A DNA stretch of 64,000 nt from Typhlomys cinereus (GCA_023101885.1 JALPQD010000819.1:1-64000), one strand, 5' to 3'; shown: positions 1 through 12,091, counted from the stretch's first letter. Translations and numbers: made by a program. Notes: generated from the sequence alone by a model not told the origin.

Positions 1-351
1 CACACAGACCAGAGGGATGGGCAGGCAGACCAGAGGGACAGACAGATTAATAGATGACAGATGGACAGATACAGACAAATGACAGATATATAGATATTTA
101 TAGATGATAATTGGTTGATAGATACAGACTGAGAGACAGATAAATGATACATACATACAGAGATAGATACATAAATAGATACATAGATAATACACAAACA
201 AATGAAGAGGCAGGCAGGCATACAGACAAATGTATGTGTATATAGATGATAATGATAGATAGACACACACACATATAGATAAAAACTAGATGATAGATGT
301 AGACAAAGAGACTATTGGATGGGTAGATTGATTGGCGACAGACAGACAGAC

Positions 352-394
<43 letters not shown>

Positions 395-417
395 CAGATA
401 GATAGATAGATAGATTA
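1..417. repeat. GATA/GACA microsatellite region
   Basis: Degenerate GATA, GACA and CATA tetranucleotide runs from the window edge, becoming a nearly pure GACA-then-GATA array at about 337-417. It has no coding content; the short minus-strand frame that begins at its right edge is chance. Confidence 0.9.
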
Positions 418-1558
418 GTTAGACAGCTACATGATAGAGGGTGTAAGAGAAAGAGATAGAAAGAAAGAGAAAGAGAAAATCATGGTAAATTCTATTTCGA
501 AGGAAACCACAAAGTAAAATATTTTGTGATATTATGACTTCTTCCTCTCCAATATTGATCACAAAATCTGTAACTGGATACTTTAAAAAGGCAGCGAAAG
601 AGAAGAGAAGCACAGTCTTACATAGGTGCTCAAACCCAGGCCATAGTCCTATTTAGAGAAAAATGCAATACTTGAAGTTATTAAGTAATATCTGAGGAAG
701 GCTGAAGGGAAACCAGGCACGACACGTGGGGGATAGATGTTGCCAGGGAGATAGGAAAGTCATCATGTTCTGTACTTCACAAAGCCTACAATTCCAGAGC
801 CTAATGAAAGTTTGAAATGTTAAATGGAGTGAAATTGGAATCTAGTCACTCACTGGTCAGAATATGGGAAGGGCAATGAAAAAAATAATGACAATAATGA
901 TGACTTATACTGCCAAAGCTCCAGGAACTGCAAGACAAGTCTCTTGCCCATGAAAGCACACAAGCATGCATTTCATGTATTAGGTGTAGGACAAACATCT
1001 ACAAGAGAAAGAACTTTGGGTATGCTGGTCCCAGCTCTACCACGAATCCCATAGCATATTTTTGTAGGGAAAATGCTATCTCTTGCCTTGATTCAGTTCC
1101 CACATGGAAGATGGCAAGACTAAACCAAGATATCATTCTGTAAGAACATCAGAAAAAGACTTTTACTCTTGGAAAAGCCAACTTTAATTGGAGCTGAGTA
1201 ATTTAAGCAGAGGCCCCAGAAAATAATTCTGCATGCTTGATGTGCAATTGCAATGTCTATGACAGGTCTTAGATATACTTGACAATTTCTAATTAAAAAT
1301 GCTTATTATTCAAGTGATCCAAAGACCTCCTTCCTCCATCCTGAATATAAGGTCCTAGCTCCACTATGCAAGCACACTGTCATCCCACATCCTGTTATCT
1401 CATTATAATTGGGGAAAAAAATGTTTCACGCATTGTCAAGAAGATATGTTTCACAGGTGCAGCCGCCACATGTGAGTAACATTCCAAATGAAAAAGTTCC
1501 AAATACTAAAACCCTCTAGCAAGTCATATCTTGGCAGTGTGACTGTAGATGAGTCAAT
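418..1558. other. Intergenic, nothing recognised
   Basis: About 1.1 kb of AT-rich unique-looking sequence. I see no long frame, splice-bounded coding pattern or clear repeat family in it. Confidence 0.5.
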
Positions 1559-1819
1559 AGCCTTAACCCAGAGCTGGAGTGATTGTTTAAGAGGTAAGCC
1601 TCTCCCTCCCAAGCAGAAAGTCCTGAGTTCGATCCCACATCCCATGTGAAAACTCCAGGTGGAAAAGCTGGTGGCCTGTACCTCTGGCCCTGGAAAGTAG
1701 AGCCCTAGAAACTCCTGGCCCTGGAAACTCCAGAGCAAAAGCAAAGAGGAGATAACACAATTCAGAGTGATTTCCAAGGTCACCCTTGGGCAGCTCTGAT
1801 ACACACAGACACAGAGACA

Positions 1820-1878
<59 letters not shown>

Positions 1879-1891
1879 AGCCTTAACCCAG
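1559..1891 (+). mobile_element. B2-superfamily SINE with target-site duplication
   Basis: A tRNA-derived SINE body spans about 1572-1878. It opens with a degraded A box ('gagctggagtgattgtttaagaggtaag'-like, shortened here), has a B box 'gtcctgagttcgatccc' near 1620, and ends in a long (aaat)n tail at about 1822-1878. The 13-bp direct repeat agccttaacccag flanks it at 1559-1571 and 1879-1891, as expected for L1-driven insertion. The body is more diverged than the younger copies near 32.8 and 52.9 kb, but the long tail is intact. Confidence 0.85.
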
Positions 1892-2924
1892 CCTTCTCCT
1901 CACTCAGGACTCAGAAAGTGTCCTTTTCAAGCACCAGGGCCATGTAGACCCTTAAAATAGACCTTTAAAGTAAAGTCAATGTGGCTGGAAATATCATGTT
2001 ATAAGGCAAAAAAATCTTGACTAATTGATGTTACTCTTATACACAAAAGACTCTTAACTGCATACACACACACACATACACACACACCACACACACATGC
2101 AACACTGAAAAAACTGAGAAGTTCAAAAAGAGGATATTACATCATCATTTAAGAAGAAACTAAACATAAAAGGCAAATATTTAATCAAGGTAAATGTAGT
2201 CTTTCAAATCATGACGAGTCAAAGACCTACACATTTATGATTTACAGCAAATGAATGACTATTGTAACCTATAAAGTAGCATTAAGAGCTCCAAAGCAGG
2301 CATTGTGCATCTAAATAAGAACCTCAAAAGATCCAAATAAACTGCCCACCTGACATAATTTTCAGTGTGCAAATTACTGCAGAGATGAAAGAACAAGGGC
2401 TTTCTGCCACTAATCTTTTCCAGTGACGTATAGAGAGATGCACTTTAATCTGCCACTTATAAATGATGATACATCTTAAACTAAATTCTCCAAACTGGCA
2501 AACTAAAGAAGACAGTACAGGCAACACAAAGGGAAAAAGATTTTCTCATCTACATATAGAAAGCCATAAGATTCCATGTCACTAAAATTTTTAAAAGACT
2601 TATGCATGAAGAAATGATAATTTCCTCCTTAATGGACTTGAAACCAAATAACTTAAAAATCTTCAATAATTTCTTTCCTTTGCATTCTGACAATATGAAA
2701 ATCAGACTTCGGGTCTTCCAGCCAAATGCAAAGAGGATGCAGTCTCATTTGGTGGGGAAAAATGAAGATGATTCTCTTTGATGTCCTCATGGTCAATAAT
2801 AGCTACATTTAAAGGATTTCCACTGTATTGTTAGAAAAATAAGTGTTCATCATTAAGCATTGATAAAATATGAAGCATTGGACAAAAATAAAATTGATTT
2901 TCCATTCTGAAATGACCAATATTT
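1892..2924. other. Intergenic with CA microsatellite
   Basis: No gene seen. A short interrupted (ca)n run lies at about 2061-2100. The rest is AT-rich and unrecognised. Confidence 0.5.
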
Positions 2925-3863
2925 TTTTCTCCCACATTTTTTCCTAATCATAAAAGCTCCTCCCCTCCCCAGTCAGCTCCACTTGCACTCTCCCCCCTTA
3001 CCCCTTCCTTTCGCCCCCTTTTTCTTTCCCCTTACCCCAGTGCGAGCCCCTTCTTCCTTCCCATCCCCTGGAGTATACTTTTTTGTGAAATCCATACCTC
3101 TCTTTGAGTCCTCCACCTTAGTGAAGTTCAGGACTCAGTGACATAGCTCAGAGCCCCTTCTTGGGTTTCTGTTAGTATGGGAACTCTATTACGACTGTTT
3201 AATCCCTTGCCTCTAAGGATCCTACTGCCTGGAGCCTTCTCTCCTGTGATCCATGCTAGACTTTGAGGGATCGTTGACATGTCAGCCATTGTGCAGGTCA
3301 GGCAAAGTCCAATTCTGACTGCTGCAACCCTAACTTGTGTGGAGTATCTTGCATATCATTGATGCTTCCCATCTTTTAGGTTCTTAGAATCTTGTCACCC
3401 CCTCTTCCACAAGGTTCCCTGAGCTTTAGGATAGGGAGAGATTTGGCTGGTCTGGTTCCAGGTGATTAATGTAGGGTATTTAATGCTCTGAATTATGGTT
3501 TGTTGTTGTTTTCAGTTTTGCTTTTCTTGCACCACTCTTGGCTGCATTCTGATTGGTATCAAAGGTCACCTCCTAGCCAAAGATAAAAGACTGTTTAAAT
3601 GAAGATCTTAATACAAGAGGAGACTCAAAGGTAGATTGAAGAATAGGAGTAGGACACAGCTGGGGGGGCATCAGTGTCCCATTTGTGGGATGGTTACTCT
3701 CTATCTGCCAGTCCCTATATCTTCACTGATTAGTGAGAACAAACTTGTTCATTCACAAGTGACCAAGAAGGGAAGTGAGAGTGAGCTGCACCAGAAGTCT
3801 CACTACTTCATGCAATATTTGATCATGGCCTATTTTCTCTACTGAAGCGTGATCCCCTATCTC

Positions 3864-3902
<39 letters not shown>

Positions 3903-4165
3903 GAGGTCCTCCTTCCCCTTTCCTCCTGTTTATAAGCCTTTGTGATTATAGTAGGTATTACAGAGATTAACTTTTGAATATATCATTAAGTGGGTTTGGA
4001 AGTAGGATCCACTTATGAGGGAGTACATACAGTATCTAGCTTTCTGTGTCTGGGGTACTTCACTCAATATAATTTTTTCTAATTCCATCCAATTCCTGGA
4101 AAATTTTCATTAATTCATCTTTTTTGGTACCTGGGTAGTATTCCATTGTATAAATGTACCACTGA
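2925..4165 (-). mobile_element. Old 5'-truncated L1 tail (3' UTR and ORF2 end)
   Basis: The left side is a pyrimidine-rich tract (about 2950-3060), the complement of the purine-rich L1 3' UTR. It is followed by segments shared with the other L1 3' UTRs here (for example 'ccccctcttccacaaggttccctgagctttagga' territory near 3400 and again near 14190). At about 4000-4165 it matches the complement of the ORF2 C-terminal coding end ('gggagtacatacagtatctagctttctg', shortened; compare 14774). Diverged and broken; no functional protein. A TTTTC/T tract at 3866-3902 interrupts it. Confidence 0.75.
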
Positions 4166-4934
4166 AGTAACCAATATTAACAACAGTATGGTTCTGTAAC
4201 AATTTCAATATTTTTTTAGTTTTCATTTTGACCAATGTTAACAACAGTATAGTTCTGCAATAGTTTCAGTGGTTTTTTTTTTTTATTGTTCACTTTTCTT
4301 TACTGGTGAACTTAGTGTTTTGATGACTTCATAAATGTATGTAAGATGTTCTAATTAGTTGATTTTGTACATTTACTTATTGCCTAACAAGCCAAAAAAA
4401 AGGACAACCCTCAGCCTTAAGTAGAAGACCCTCTCATTTTTGTGACCAGAGATAAATGCAGAGAACTATGATTGCACAAGATGCTAAGAATAAGTGAAAG
4501 TTGAGTATTCAGTCCTTAGCATGATATATACATTTTCCTTTAATATCAAGGACCTCTGTGAAAGAGGGGACAGAAAGAATGCAAGAGACTGAAGACAGAG
4601 GGAAAAGTTGTTAAACATCGATCTCCAAAAGCAATATGGCCTGGAAATCATGAATGCATAACAGAGGTGGTCATTGACACCAAACCTATAATAGGAATAC
4701 AAAACAAATAGTCAGCTTTAGACTAAGGAGAAACCCATAAAACCCTAAAAAGTACTAAAGAACAAGGGGAACTAAAAGACTTAAGGGGGAGACAAAAATA
4801 GTCAGTTGTGTATCCGTAGAGAAACCTACTTGACTCTGAGAGATAATCCTAACACCAGGACCCAAGCAGATAAACACACAAAAGGCCCTGGTTTAATCCA
4901 GTGGTATACAAAACAAAACATGAAGACATGAAGA
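4166..4934. other. Intergenic, nothing firm
   Basis: Two related phrases near 4170 and 4235 ('accaatattaacaacagtat' and 'accaatgttaacaacagtat') show a small local duplication about 65 bp apart. No gene seen. Confidence 0.4.
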
Positions 4935-5215
4935 TATGAAAATTAATCCCCAATGTTATGATAGTAGAAAGTTAATTAACTCTTGGGGACATGGCCCTCA
5001 TAGATAGACACCTTAAATAGTGATATTATCCCTCTCATCATATGACCATGTGAAGAGATGGTTAAAAAATGTGCCATCCATGAGAAAGTGGACCCTTCCT
5101 AGATAACTGATTTTACTGGCACTTTGATCCTGGATTTCCCCACCTCCAGAAATATGAGAGAAAAATTTCCATTGTTTAAATGTTGTTATAATGTCCCCAA
5201 AAGCCTAAGACAATT
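4935..5215 (+). mobile_element. Old MaLR LTR fragment (MLT1/MST type)
   Basis: The segment reads as a diverged MaLR LTR: 'attaatccccaatgttatga' near its start, a 'gaccatgtgaagagatgg' stretch in the middle, and 'cacctccagaaatatgagag' followed by 'aaatttccattgttt' at the end, which is the usual order of these LTR landmarks. It is non-coding and the exact subfamily is not certain. Confidence 0.65.
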
Positions 5216-5289
5216 TCCTCCTTTTTTTATTATAAATAAGCAGTATAGTACTGTACTTTATAGTACTGTAATCAAATCACATCTAGAAA

Positions 5290-5388
5290 TTAGAATGATT
5301 CATACCAGTAATCCCAGCACTGGGCAGGCAGAACACAGGGATTACCTAGGGCTACCTAGTAAAACCTGGTTTAGAAAGAAATATCTAT
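5290..5388 (+). mobile_element. Degenerate B1 (7SL-derived) fragment
   Basis: 'agtaatcccagcactgggcag' is followed by 'aacacagggattacctagggctac' (shortened) and 'cctggtttagaaagaaa', the landmark order of a B1 SINE. It lacks a clean poly(A) tail or flanking repeats. Confidence 0.65.
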
Positions 5389-5604
5389 ACTTGCATATCC
5401 TACTTTTTCACAAAGAGCTACTATATATTTACATATTGTAATACATATTTTAATATATATTATATATTTATATATTGTATAATCATTTATAGATATTTAC
5501 ATATTATACAATTTTATTTTAATTATATATTATATTTATATATTATATATTTACATTATATATTATATTTTTATATATTTATATATTATATTTTATATTC
5601 TTTT
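5389..5604. repeat. AT-rich (TATATT)n low-complexity DNA
   Basis: About 200 bp of 'atatattta' and 'tatatt' permutations ending in a T run at about 5601-5610, which forms the tail end of the adjoining minus-strand L1. Confidence 0.8.
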
Positions 5605-5974
5605 TTTTTTCCTTCATCTTTTCTTTTTATTAAAAATTTAATTACACATTTTAAAATTTTTTACCAGTTCCCTCCCTCCCCCCTCCCCTTCCCCCAGTGT
5701 CTCCCCCCCAATTCCCAGAGAGTCCTTTATTGTGTGCGCCTAACTCTCCACTGGGTCCTCCTCTCCGATGACATATAAGGACCCAGTGGCATTTCCATAA
5801 GCCCTTTCTCTTGTTCCCCTTAAGCATAAGATCACTACTATGGCTGTCAATCCCTTGCCTCCAGGGGTCTCGGTGCCCTTAACAGATGCTAGACTTTATG
5901 AGGGCAACAGTGCGCTGGACATTGCGCAGGGCATGCAAAGTCCCATTATGATTGCTTTGGCCCCAACTATTGTA
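5605..5974 (-). mobile_element. Truncated L1 3' UTR, minus strand
   Basis: The T-rich start, 'ttaccagttccctccctccc' and the phrases through 'gctttggccccaactattgt' match the minus-strand L1 3' end at about 23305-23655. It stops abruptly at 5974, where plus-strand L1 ORF1 sequence begins, so the two L1s face away from each other with their 3' tails outward. No coding sequence is retained. Confidence 0.8.
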
Positions 5975-6254
5975 AACCTATTAAAATAACAAATGACTTC
6001 TCAATGGAAACACTAAAAGCAAGAAGAACTTGGAGAGACATATTCAAGTATTGAATGAGCAAAAATGTCAACCCAGGCTGATTTACCCTGCAAAACTATC
6101 AGTCATGATCGAGGGAGAAAGAAAAATCTTCCAGCACAAAGACAACTTGAAGGGATACATGTCCACCAAACCAGGCATTCAAAAAATGCTAGAACTGATA
6201 CTCAAGCTTGAAGAAAAAAACAGACATATCCAGGAGTACAGAAGGCAAGTATAA
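5975..6254 (+). pseudogene. L1 ORF1: L1 ORF1 C-terminal fragment
   Basis: ORF1p is the trimeric RNA-binding chaperone of L1. Only its C-terminal domain remains here, collinear with 50031-50310 in the plus-strand L1 further right. The frame is shifted by one missing base near 6043; downstream it reads openly from 6030 to the stop at 6254. The coiled coil and RRM regions are absent because the element is 5' truncated. The stop is followed by a spacer of about 50 bp and then the ORF2 start at 6305, the usual L1 arrangement. Confidence 0.85.
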
Positions 6255-9200
6255 CAACATTAAAAGCGAAGCAATATACTTATAAAACCTACTAAACATA
6301 ATAAATGTCAGGAATCAAAAATAGTTTCACCATTATAACACTAAATGTTAATGGACTTAATTCACCAATCAAGAGACACAGATTACAAACTTGGATTAAA
6401 AATCACAATCCATCAATCTGCTGCCTGCAGGAAACCCATCTCACCACAAAAGATAGGCATGCCCTAAAAATGAAAGGCTGGTCAATAATTCTACAAGCTA
6501 ATGGAAGCAGAAAACAGGCAGGGGTAGCCATTATGATATCAGACAAAGTGGACTTCAAACCAAAGAAAATTATAAGAGACACGGATGGATACTACATTTT
6601 AGTCACAGGTACAATTCACCAGGAACACTTCACAATATTGAACATATATGCACCCAATACGGGCCCCTCCACATTCATTAAGAAAACCCTACAGCGTCTA
6701 AAACAAGAAATCAACCCCCAAACGATAATTCTTGGGGACTTCAACACCGCCCTCTCAACATGGGATAGATCAACAGGTCAAAAGCTTAACAGAGACACTT
6801 TGGACCTTAATCAAACCCTTAAAGAAATGGACCTTACAGATCTCTATCGAACTTTTCACCCACGCACCAAAGAATACACATTTTTCTCAGCAGCACACAG
6901 ACCTTTCTTCAAAATAGATCACATACTGGGCCACAAAACGAATCTACACATATACAAAAAAGTTGAAATATTAACCTGTGCGCTGTCAGACCACCATGGC
7001 CTAAAGCTGGACATCCACAACACAACAAACAAGAGAAAATACACTAACTCCTGGAAACTTAACAATATGATGCTGAATGAGAACTGGATTCAGGAAGAAA
7101 TTACAAAGGAAATTCAAGATTTCCTGAAAGTGAATGATAATGAAAATACAACTTGCCAAAATCTCGGGGACACAATGAAAGCTGTTCTAAGAGGTAAGTT
7201 CATAGCTCTTAATGCCTACATCAAAAAAATGGAAACATCAGAAATAAACAAATTAACAATGCAGCTTAAAGCTTTAGAGAAACTAGAGGAATCTGATCCC
7301 AAAAGTAGTAGAAGAGAGGAGATTAGCAAAATCAGGGGAGAAATATCTGAAATCGAAATTAAGAAAACGATAGAAAAAATCAACCAGTCAAAAAGCTGGT
7401 TCTTTGAAAAAATCAATAAGATTGATACACCCCTAGCTAAATTAACCAAAAGCAAGAGAGAGAAAACCCAAATTAACAAAATTTGAAATGAACATGGAGT
7501 TATCACTACTGATACCCAAGAAATCCAGAGATTTATAACATCATATTTCAAAAACTTATACTCTGTGAAGTTTGACAACACAAAAGAGATGGATGAACTT
7601 CTAAGTAAACACAACTAACCAAAATTGAATCAGGAAATTGTGAATCATTTAAATAGTCCTATAACATATAAGGAAATTGAAGAAGTAATCTCAAATCTTC
7701 CCACCAAAAAATGTCCTTGATCAGATGGATTCAGCACAGAGTGCTACCAGACATTTAAGGAGTTAATAACACCAATACTCCTTAAATTGTTCCATCAAAT
7801 AGCAAAGAAAGGAACACTACCAAATTCCTTCTATGAAGCTAATATCGTCTTAATCCCAAAACCTAATAAAGATTCACTTAAAAAAGAAAATTGTAGGCCG
7901 ATCTCTCTGATGAACACAGACGCAAAGATTCTCAACAAAGTCTTAGCAAATCGGATTCAAAAACATATCAAAAAGATCATTCACGGGGACCAAGTAGGCT
8001 TCATCCCCGGCACACAAGGTTGGTTCAATATACGCAAATCAATAAATGTAATTCATCATGTAAACAAGTCCAAAGTCCAAGACCACATGATACTCTCGAC
8101 AAATGCAGAAAAAGCTTTTGACAAGATCCAACAACCTTTAATGATCAAAACGCTAGAGACAGTGGGAATTGAAGGAACCTTTATCAATATAATAAAAGCT
8201 GTCAACAACAAGCCCACAGCAAGGATTATGCTCAATGGGGAACAATTGGAAACATTCCCACTTCGATCAGGAACTAGACAAGGCTGTCCACTCTCACCAC
8301 TTCTATTCAATATTGTACTTGAAGTCTTAGTTGAAGCCATAACACAAGAAAGGGACATAAGAGGGATTCAAATCAGCAAGGAAGAAGTCAAGCTATCCCT
8401 ATTTGCAGATGACATGATCTTATACCTGAGTGATCCAAAAACTCCACCAGGAAGCTTCTGGAACTAATTGAGAAGTTCAGCAGGGTGGCAGGTTACAAAA
8501 TAAATGTGCAAAAATCAGAGGCCTTCCTATATGCCCAGAATGAAAGAAGTGAAAAAGCCTTGAGAGAAACCATCACATTTACTATAGCACCTAAAAAAAT
8601 GAAATACCGTCCTATAAACCTAACCAAGGAGGTAAAAGACCTTTACAATGAAAACTTTAAAACCCTAAAGAAAGAAATTGCAGAAGACACCAGAAGGTGG
8701 AAAGACCTCCCTTGTTCCTGGATTGGCAGAATCGACATCGTAAACATGACCATCCTACCAAAGGCAATATACAGATTCAATGCTATACCAATCAAAATCC
8801 CAAAGCAATTCTTCAAATAAGTTGACCAAACAATCTCAAAGTTCATATGGAAGCACAAAAGACCCAGGATAGCAAGGACAATCCTGAGTAACAAAAACAC
8901 TGCTGGAGTTATTACCATACCAAACCTAAGTCTATACTACAAATCCATAGTTATAAAGACAGCCTGGTACTGGCTCCAAAATAGAAACACAGACCAATGG
9001 ATAAGGATTGACGACCCAGATATAAGCCCACAAAATTACAGCCATTTGGTATTTGACAAAGGGTCCCAAAGAATCCAATGGAAAAAGAACAGTATCTTCA
9101 ACAAATGGTGCTGGCAAAACTGGATCTCCACATGCAGAAGATTAAAGCTGGACCCGTACTTGGCACCATGTACAAGACTTAATTCCAAATGGATCAAGGA

Positions 9201-9526
9201 CCTTGATATCAGGCCAGAGACTATAAAAACCATTGTTGAAAGGATAGGGAACTCCCTCGAGCTGATTGGGCTAGGCCAACATTTCCTAAACAGACATCCA
9301 ATGGCACAGTCACTGCTACCAACTCTCAACAGTTGGGATCTTGTGAAATTAAAGAGCTTCTGTTCAGATAAAGAGATTGTAATGGGAGCTCAAAGGCAAC
9401 CCACAGAATGGGAGAAAATCTTCACTAACCACACATCTGATAGAACTCTGCTGTCCAGAGTGCACAAAGAACTTAGAAAACTAAACACCAAGGAAACCAA
9501 TGGCCCAATTAAAAAGTGGGCCTTGG

Positions 9527-9760
9527 GCCCACCCTACCTCCGGGAGAAGTCTGCCTTTGCTGCAAGCAGTCTGCAGCTCTCAGCTTTCAAGATGTCTGCA
9601 GTGACTTAGCCTCTTCCAGCTTTGGCCAGCCAGCCATGCCGCCTCTGCTTTGAGACTGTACTTCCCTTTGGAACTGTAAGCTGAATAAACTTCCCTTTCT
9701 CCCTTAAATTGATTGACTTTGGGTGCTCTCTCACAGCAACAGTAAAGAGTAACTGATACA
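9527..9760 (+). repeat. MaLR 5' LTR remnant (R-U5 only)
   Basis: From 'cccaccctacctccgggaga' to 'aactgataca', it aligns with the second LTR from about 11368 onward, plus about 55 bp of U5 after the aataaa region. The same U5 closes the complete MaLR LTR at 55161-55517 (minus strand). Absence of U3 is consistent with a start at the transcription start site; simple 5' truncation is the alternative. Confidence 0.75.
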
Positions 9761-9846
9761 GAAATTGGTACTGGATAGTGGGGTATTGTTGTGAGATAAG
9801 AACAGCTGGTACCACAAAGTGAAGTTGTTTGTGAAGCTGAGAAAAG

Positions 9847-10389
9847 TTGGTACCCAGCAGTATGGCCAATGCTGTGATGTGGCTAGTGTGCCTTTGGAAC
9901 TGTTTGTTGGGAGAAGTACGGAGAATTTTGGGACTTTGTGCTGGGAAAGTCTTTGCGTCTTGGCGATTGGGCCAAAGGGACCTTTCTTGTGAGAGGTCAG
10001 AGGAGAGCAATGCTGTGAGAGACGCAGACAGTGGAAGCCCAGCTTGTGATGGTCCAGAGAGGAACAGAGACTGTGTTTGCAACTGGACGAGTAACACATG
10101 GAGCCATGCGTTGGCTGAGAGTTTAGTGAAGTTTTGCCCTCGTCCTGAGAGTTTGCCTGAAATTAAGCTGGAGTGCTTGGCGGAGGAAATTTCAAAGCAA
10201 TGTAGTCTTGACAATGTGATATGGCTACTTTTTAGTTGTCTTCAGAGTTATGAAAAAGAGCAAAGAATCAGGCAGGAAGAAGCAAAAACTGTAAAATCTA
10301 ATGATGAAAAACACAATGGCAAATTTAAAGAGTTGAACCAGGAAGAAGCAGAGAACAAAATGGCTGTTGAAGAGATTAGCTCCATTTGA
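9847..10389 (+). pseudogene. MaLR internal open frame (gag-like remnant?)
   Basis: A 180-codon frame lies inside the MaLR interior. Its C-terminal half is rich in Glu, Lys and Gln and looks helical or coiled-coil ('SYEKEQRIRQEEAKTV', 'ELNQEEAENKMAVEEI'). The same frame is open in the second MaLR copy (minus strand, 56122-56654), where it continues past the point at which a short deletion and stop end it here. MaLR interiors are normally regarded as non-coding relics of ERVL gag, so this may be a residual gag-derived frame. No zinc knuckle or protease motif is visible, and I do not recognise the product. Confidence 0.4.
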
Positions 10390-11243
10390 AATTTGAATAA
10401 TAGGAGAGGCCCTAGCTTGAGGGCAAGATCCTCAGGGAAGGCTCCCACTCATAAGAATGCAAATCCTTTCAGAAGACTGGAGCTAAAGGGTGGTTTCCAA
10501 AGCAAGAGCTGGTTTCTCTTACCAAGCAACTGCTCAGGAGTGAAAGAGATGGTCAACATAGAGAAGCAGAATCAGCTGTGATTCAAGGGGGCCAGTCTTG
10601 GCAAAGTCGTCCCCGTGGTTCTGGTTTCAGAGGCATCAGTGATGCAAGAGGGAGGAGATCATGGAGTCCTCCTCCAAGATTTCAAAAATTGGCAGAATCC
10701 AGGCATCATGAGGCAAAAAGCCTGCAGTTTAGAGGCCCAAGAAGGGCAGTTTGTGCTGTGGAGTTAAAGCCTGGTTTGCCATTGAGAAGTAAAGATGTTA
10801 GAGATTCCAGACACAACGTGGGACACCTGCCAAGGAGAGCTGTATACCTGGGAGGAGCCAGCTCAAGAGAGCAACCTATTCTATGGGCAGCTGCATTGGA
10901 GGGATGGAACCAAAGCCCTTTGGAACTGAAATGATTTCAACAAGAGGCTCACCTGTTGGACTTGGAGCTACAAGATTTGGAGTCTGTCCTGCTGGTTTTC
11001 GGTCTTGTTATGGACCAATCTTTCCCTGGATATGCCCCCATTTCTTCCTTTTGGAATGGGAATGTTTGTTCTGTGCCATTGTATGTTAGAAGTATGTAAC
11101 TTGTATTTTGATTTTTACAGGAGGCTTTGGACTTTGGACTTTTGGACTGTGTTGGAATACTAATGTAGTCTATGAAGACTTTTAAGACTGAGTATGGTTT
11201 GCATAATGAGATGGCAATGAGCCTGTGGGGGCCAGGGTTGGAA

Positions 11244-11544
11244 TGTCATGGTTTGAAATGTGTCCCCCACAGTCTCATGTATTTGGCAAGGTCATGGAAC
11301 CTTGTGAGGTGGAGCCTTGGTGGAGGAAGGCAGTCACAAGGGGTGGGCCTTGAGGTGGATGAGTCCCACCCTACCTCCTGGAGAAGTCTGCCTTTGCTGC
11401 AAGCAGTCTGCAGCTCTCAGCTTCCAAGATGTCTGCAGTGACTTAGCCTCCTCCAGCTTTGGCCAGCCAGCCATGCCGCCTCTGCTTTGAGAGACTGTAC
11501 TTCCCTTTGGAACTGTAAGCTGAATAAACCTCCCTTTCTCCCTT
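11244..11544 (+). repeat. MaLR 3' LTR (U3-R), ending at its poly(A) site
   Basis: It opens 'tgtcatggtttgaaatgtg' as in the full LTR of the second copy, and carries 'ctgaataaacctccctttct' with the aataaa at 11523-11528. It stops at 'cccttaaaa', where the other LTRs continue into 'gattgactttg'. Loss of exactly the sequence downstream of cleavage marks a processed RNA 3' end. Confidence 0.8.
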
Positions 11545-12091
11545 AAAAAAAAAATGAGCCTTGGAACTTAAAAGAAATGCAAATCAAAACTTCCCTGAGA
11601 TATCATCTCACCCCGGTCAGGATGGCAAAAATCCACAATACTAACAACGACAAATGCTGGAGAGGATGTGGAGAGAGGGGAACTCTCCTACATTGCTGGT
11701 GGGAATGCAGGCTCATAAGCCACTCTGGCGAGCCGTCTGGAGATTCTTAAAGAAATTAAAGATTGAAATGCCATATGACCCTGCTCTTCCACTTTTGGGA
11801 ATAACCCCCCATACAGCAGAGGTTCACCTCGATAGCACAAGCACAACCATGTTCATAGCAGCACTGTTTACAATAGCAAAGTCATGGAATCAACCTAAAT
11901 GTCCAACAGTTGACGAGTGGATAAGGAAACTGTGGTACATCTCTACAATGGAGTACTACTCAGCCATCAAAAATGATGAATTACTGGAATTTGCCGGGAA
12001 ACGGATATCATTAGAAACAATTATATTAAGTGAAGTATCCCAGACCCAGAAAATTAAGCGCCGTATGTACTCCCTAATAGGTGGCTCCTAG

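Larger units (their letters stand above)
9527..11554 (+). mobile_element. ORR1-like MaLR copy with retrotransposed-transcript structure
   Basis: MaLR elements are non-autonomous ERVL relatives of about 2 kb. This copy starts within an LTR: the segment 9527-9760 lacks the first 120-135 bp of the LTR (U3). It continues through an internal region (9761-11243) and a second LTR from 'tgtcatgg' at 11244. That LTR ends 16 nt after its aataaa (11523-11528), in ten A residues at 11545-11554, and lacks the U5 seen in the first LTR. The flanks tgggccttgg (9517-9526) and tgagccttgg (11555-11564) form an imperfect direct repeat after an 'aattaaaa' site. This is the anatomy of a capped, polyadenylated MaLR transcript inserted by L1, not of a provirus. 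Confidence 0.8.
6305..12091 (+). pseudogene. L1 ORF2: L1 ORF2 (endonuclease-reverse transcriptase), broken
   Basis: ORF2p nicks target DNA and reverse-transcribes RNA there. The start ATG at 6305 opens a 393-codon frame carrying the apurinic-type endonuclease domain, with visible motifs 'NVNGL', 'LQETH', 'NIYAPN', 'GDFN' and 'SDHH'. An opal stop at 7484-7486 ends it. The reverse transcriptase continues at 7787-8467, in the same frame, with '[13 protein letters not shown]' and the catalytic 'FADD' at about 8401-8412. After a frameshift near 8468, pieces continue at 8485-8820 and 9046-9523. The MaLR copy then intervenes, and the C-terminal part resumes at about 11565-12091, ending '...LIGGS'. 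At least five lesions; no function is expected. Confidence 0.92.

Noticed and set aside
337..417. CRISPR-like array
   Set aside because: The repeats are contiguous tetranucleotides without spacers: a microsatellite in a mammalian genome.
1620..1640. tRNA gene suggested by a B box
   Set aside because: The B box belongs to a SINE with a tail and target duplications; no tRNA cloverleaf can be drawn.
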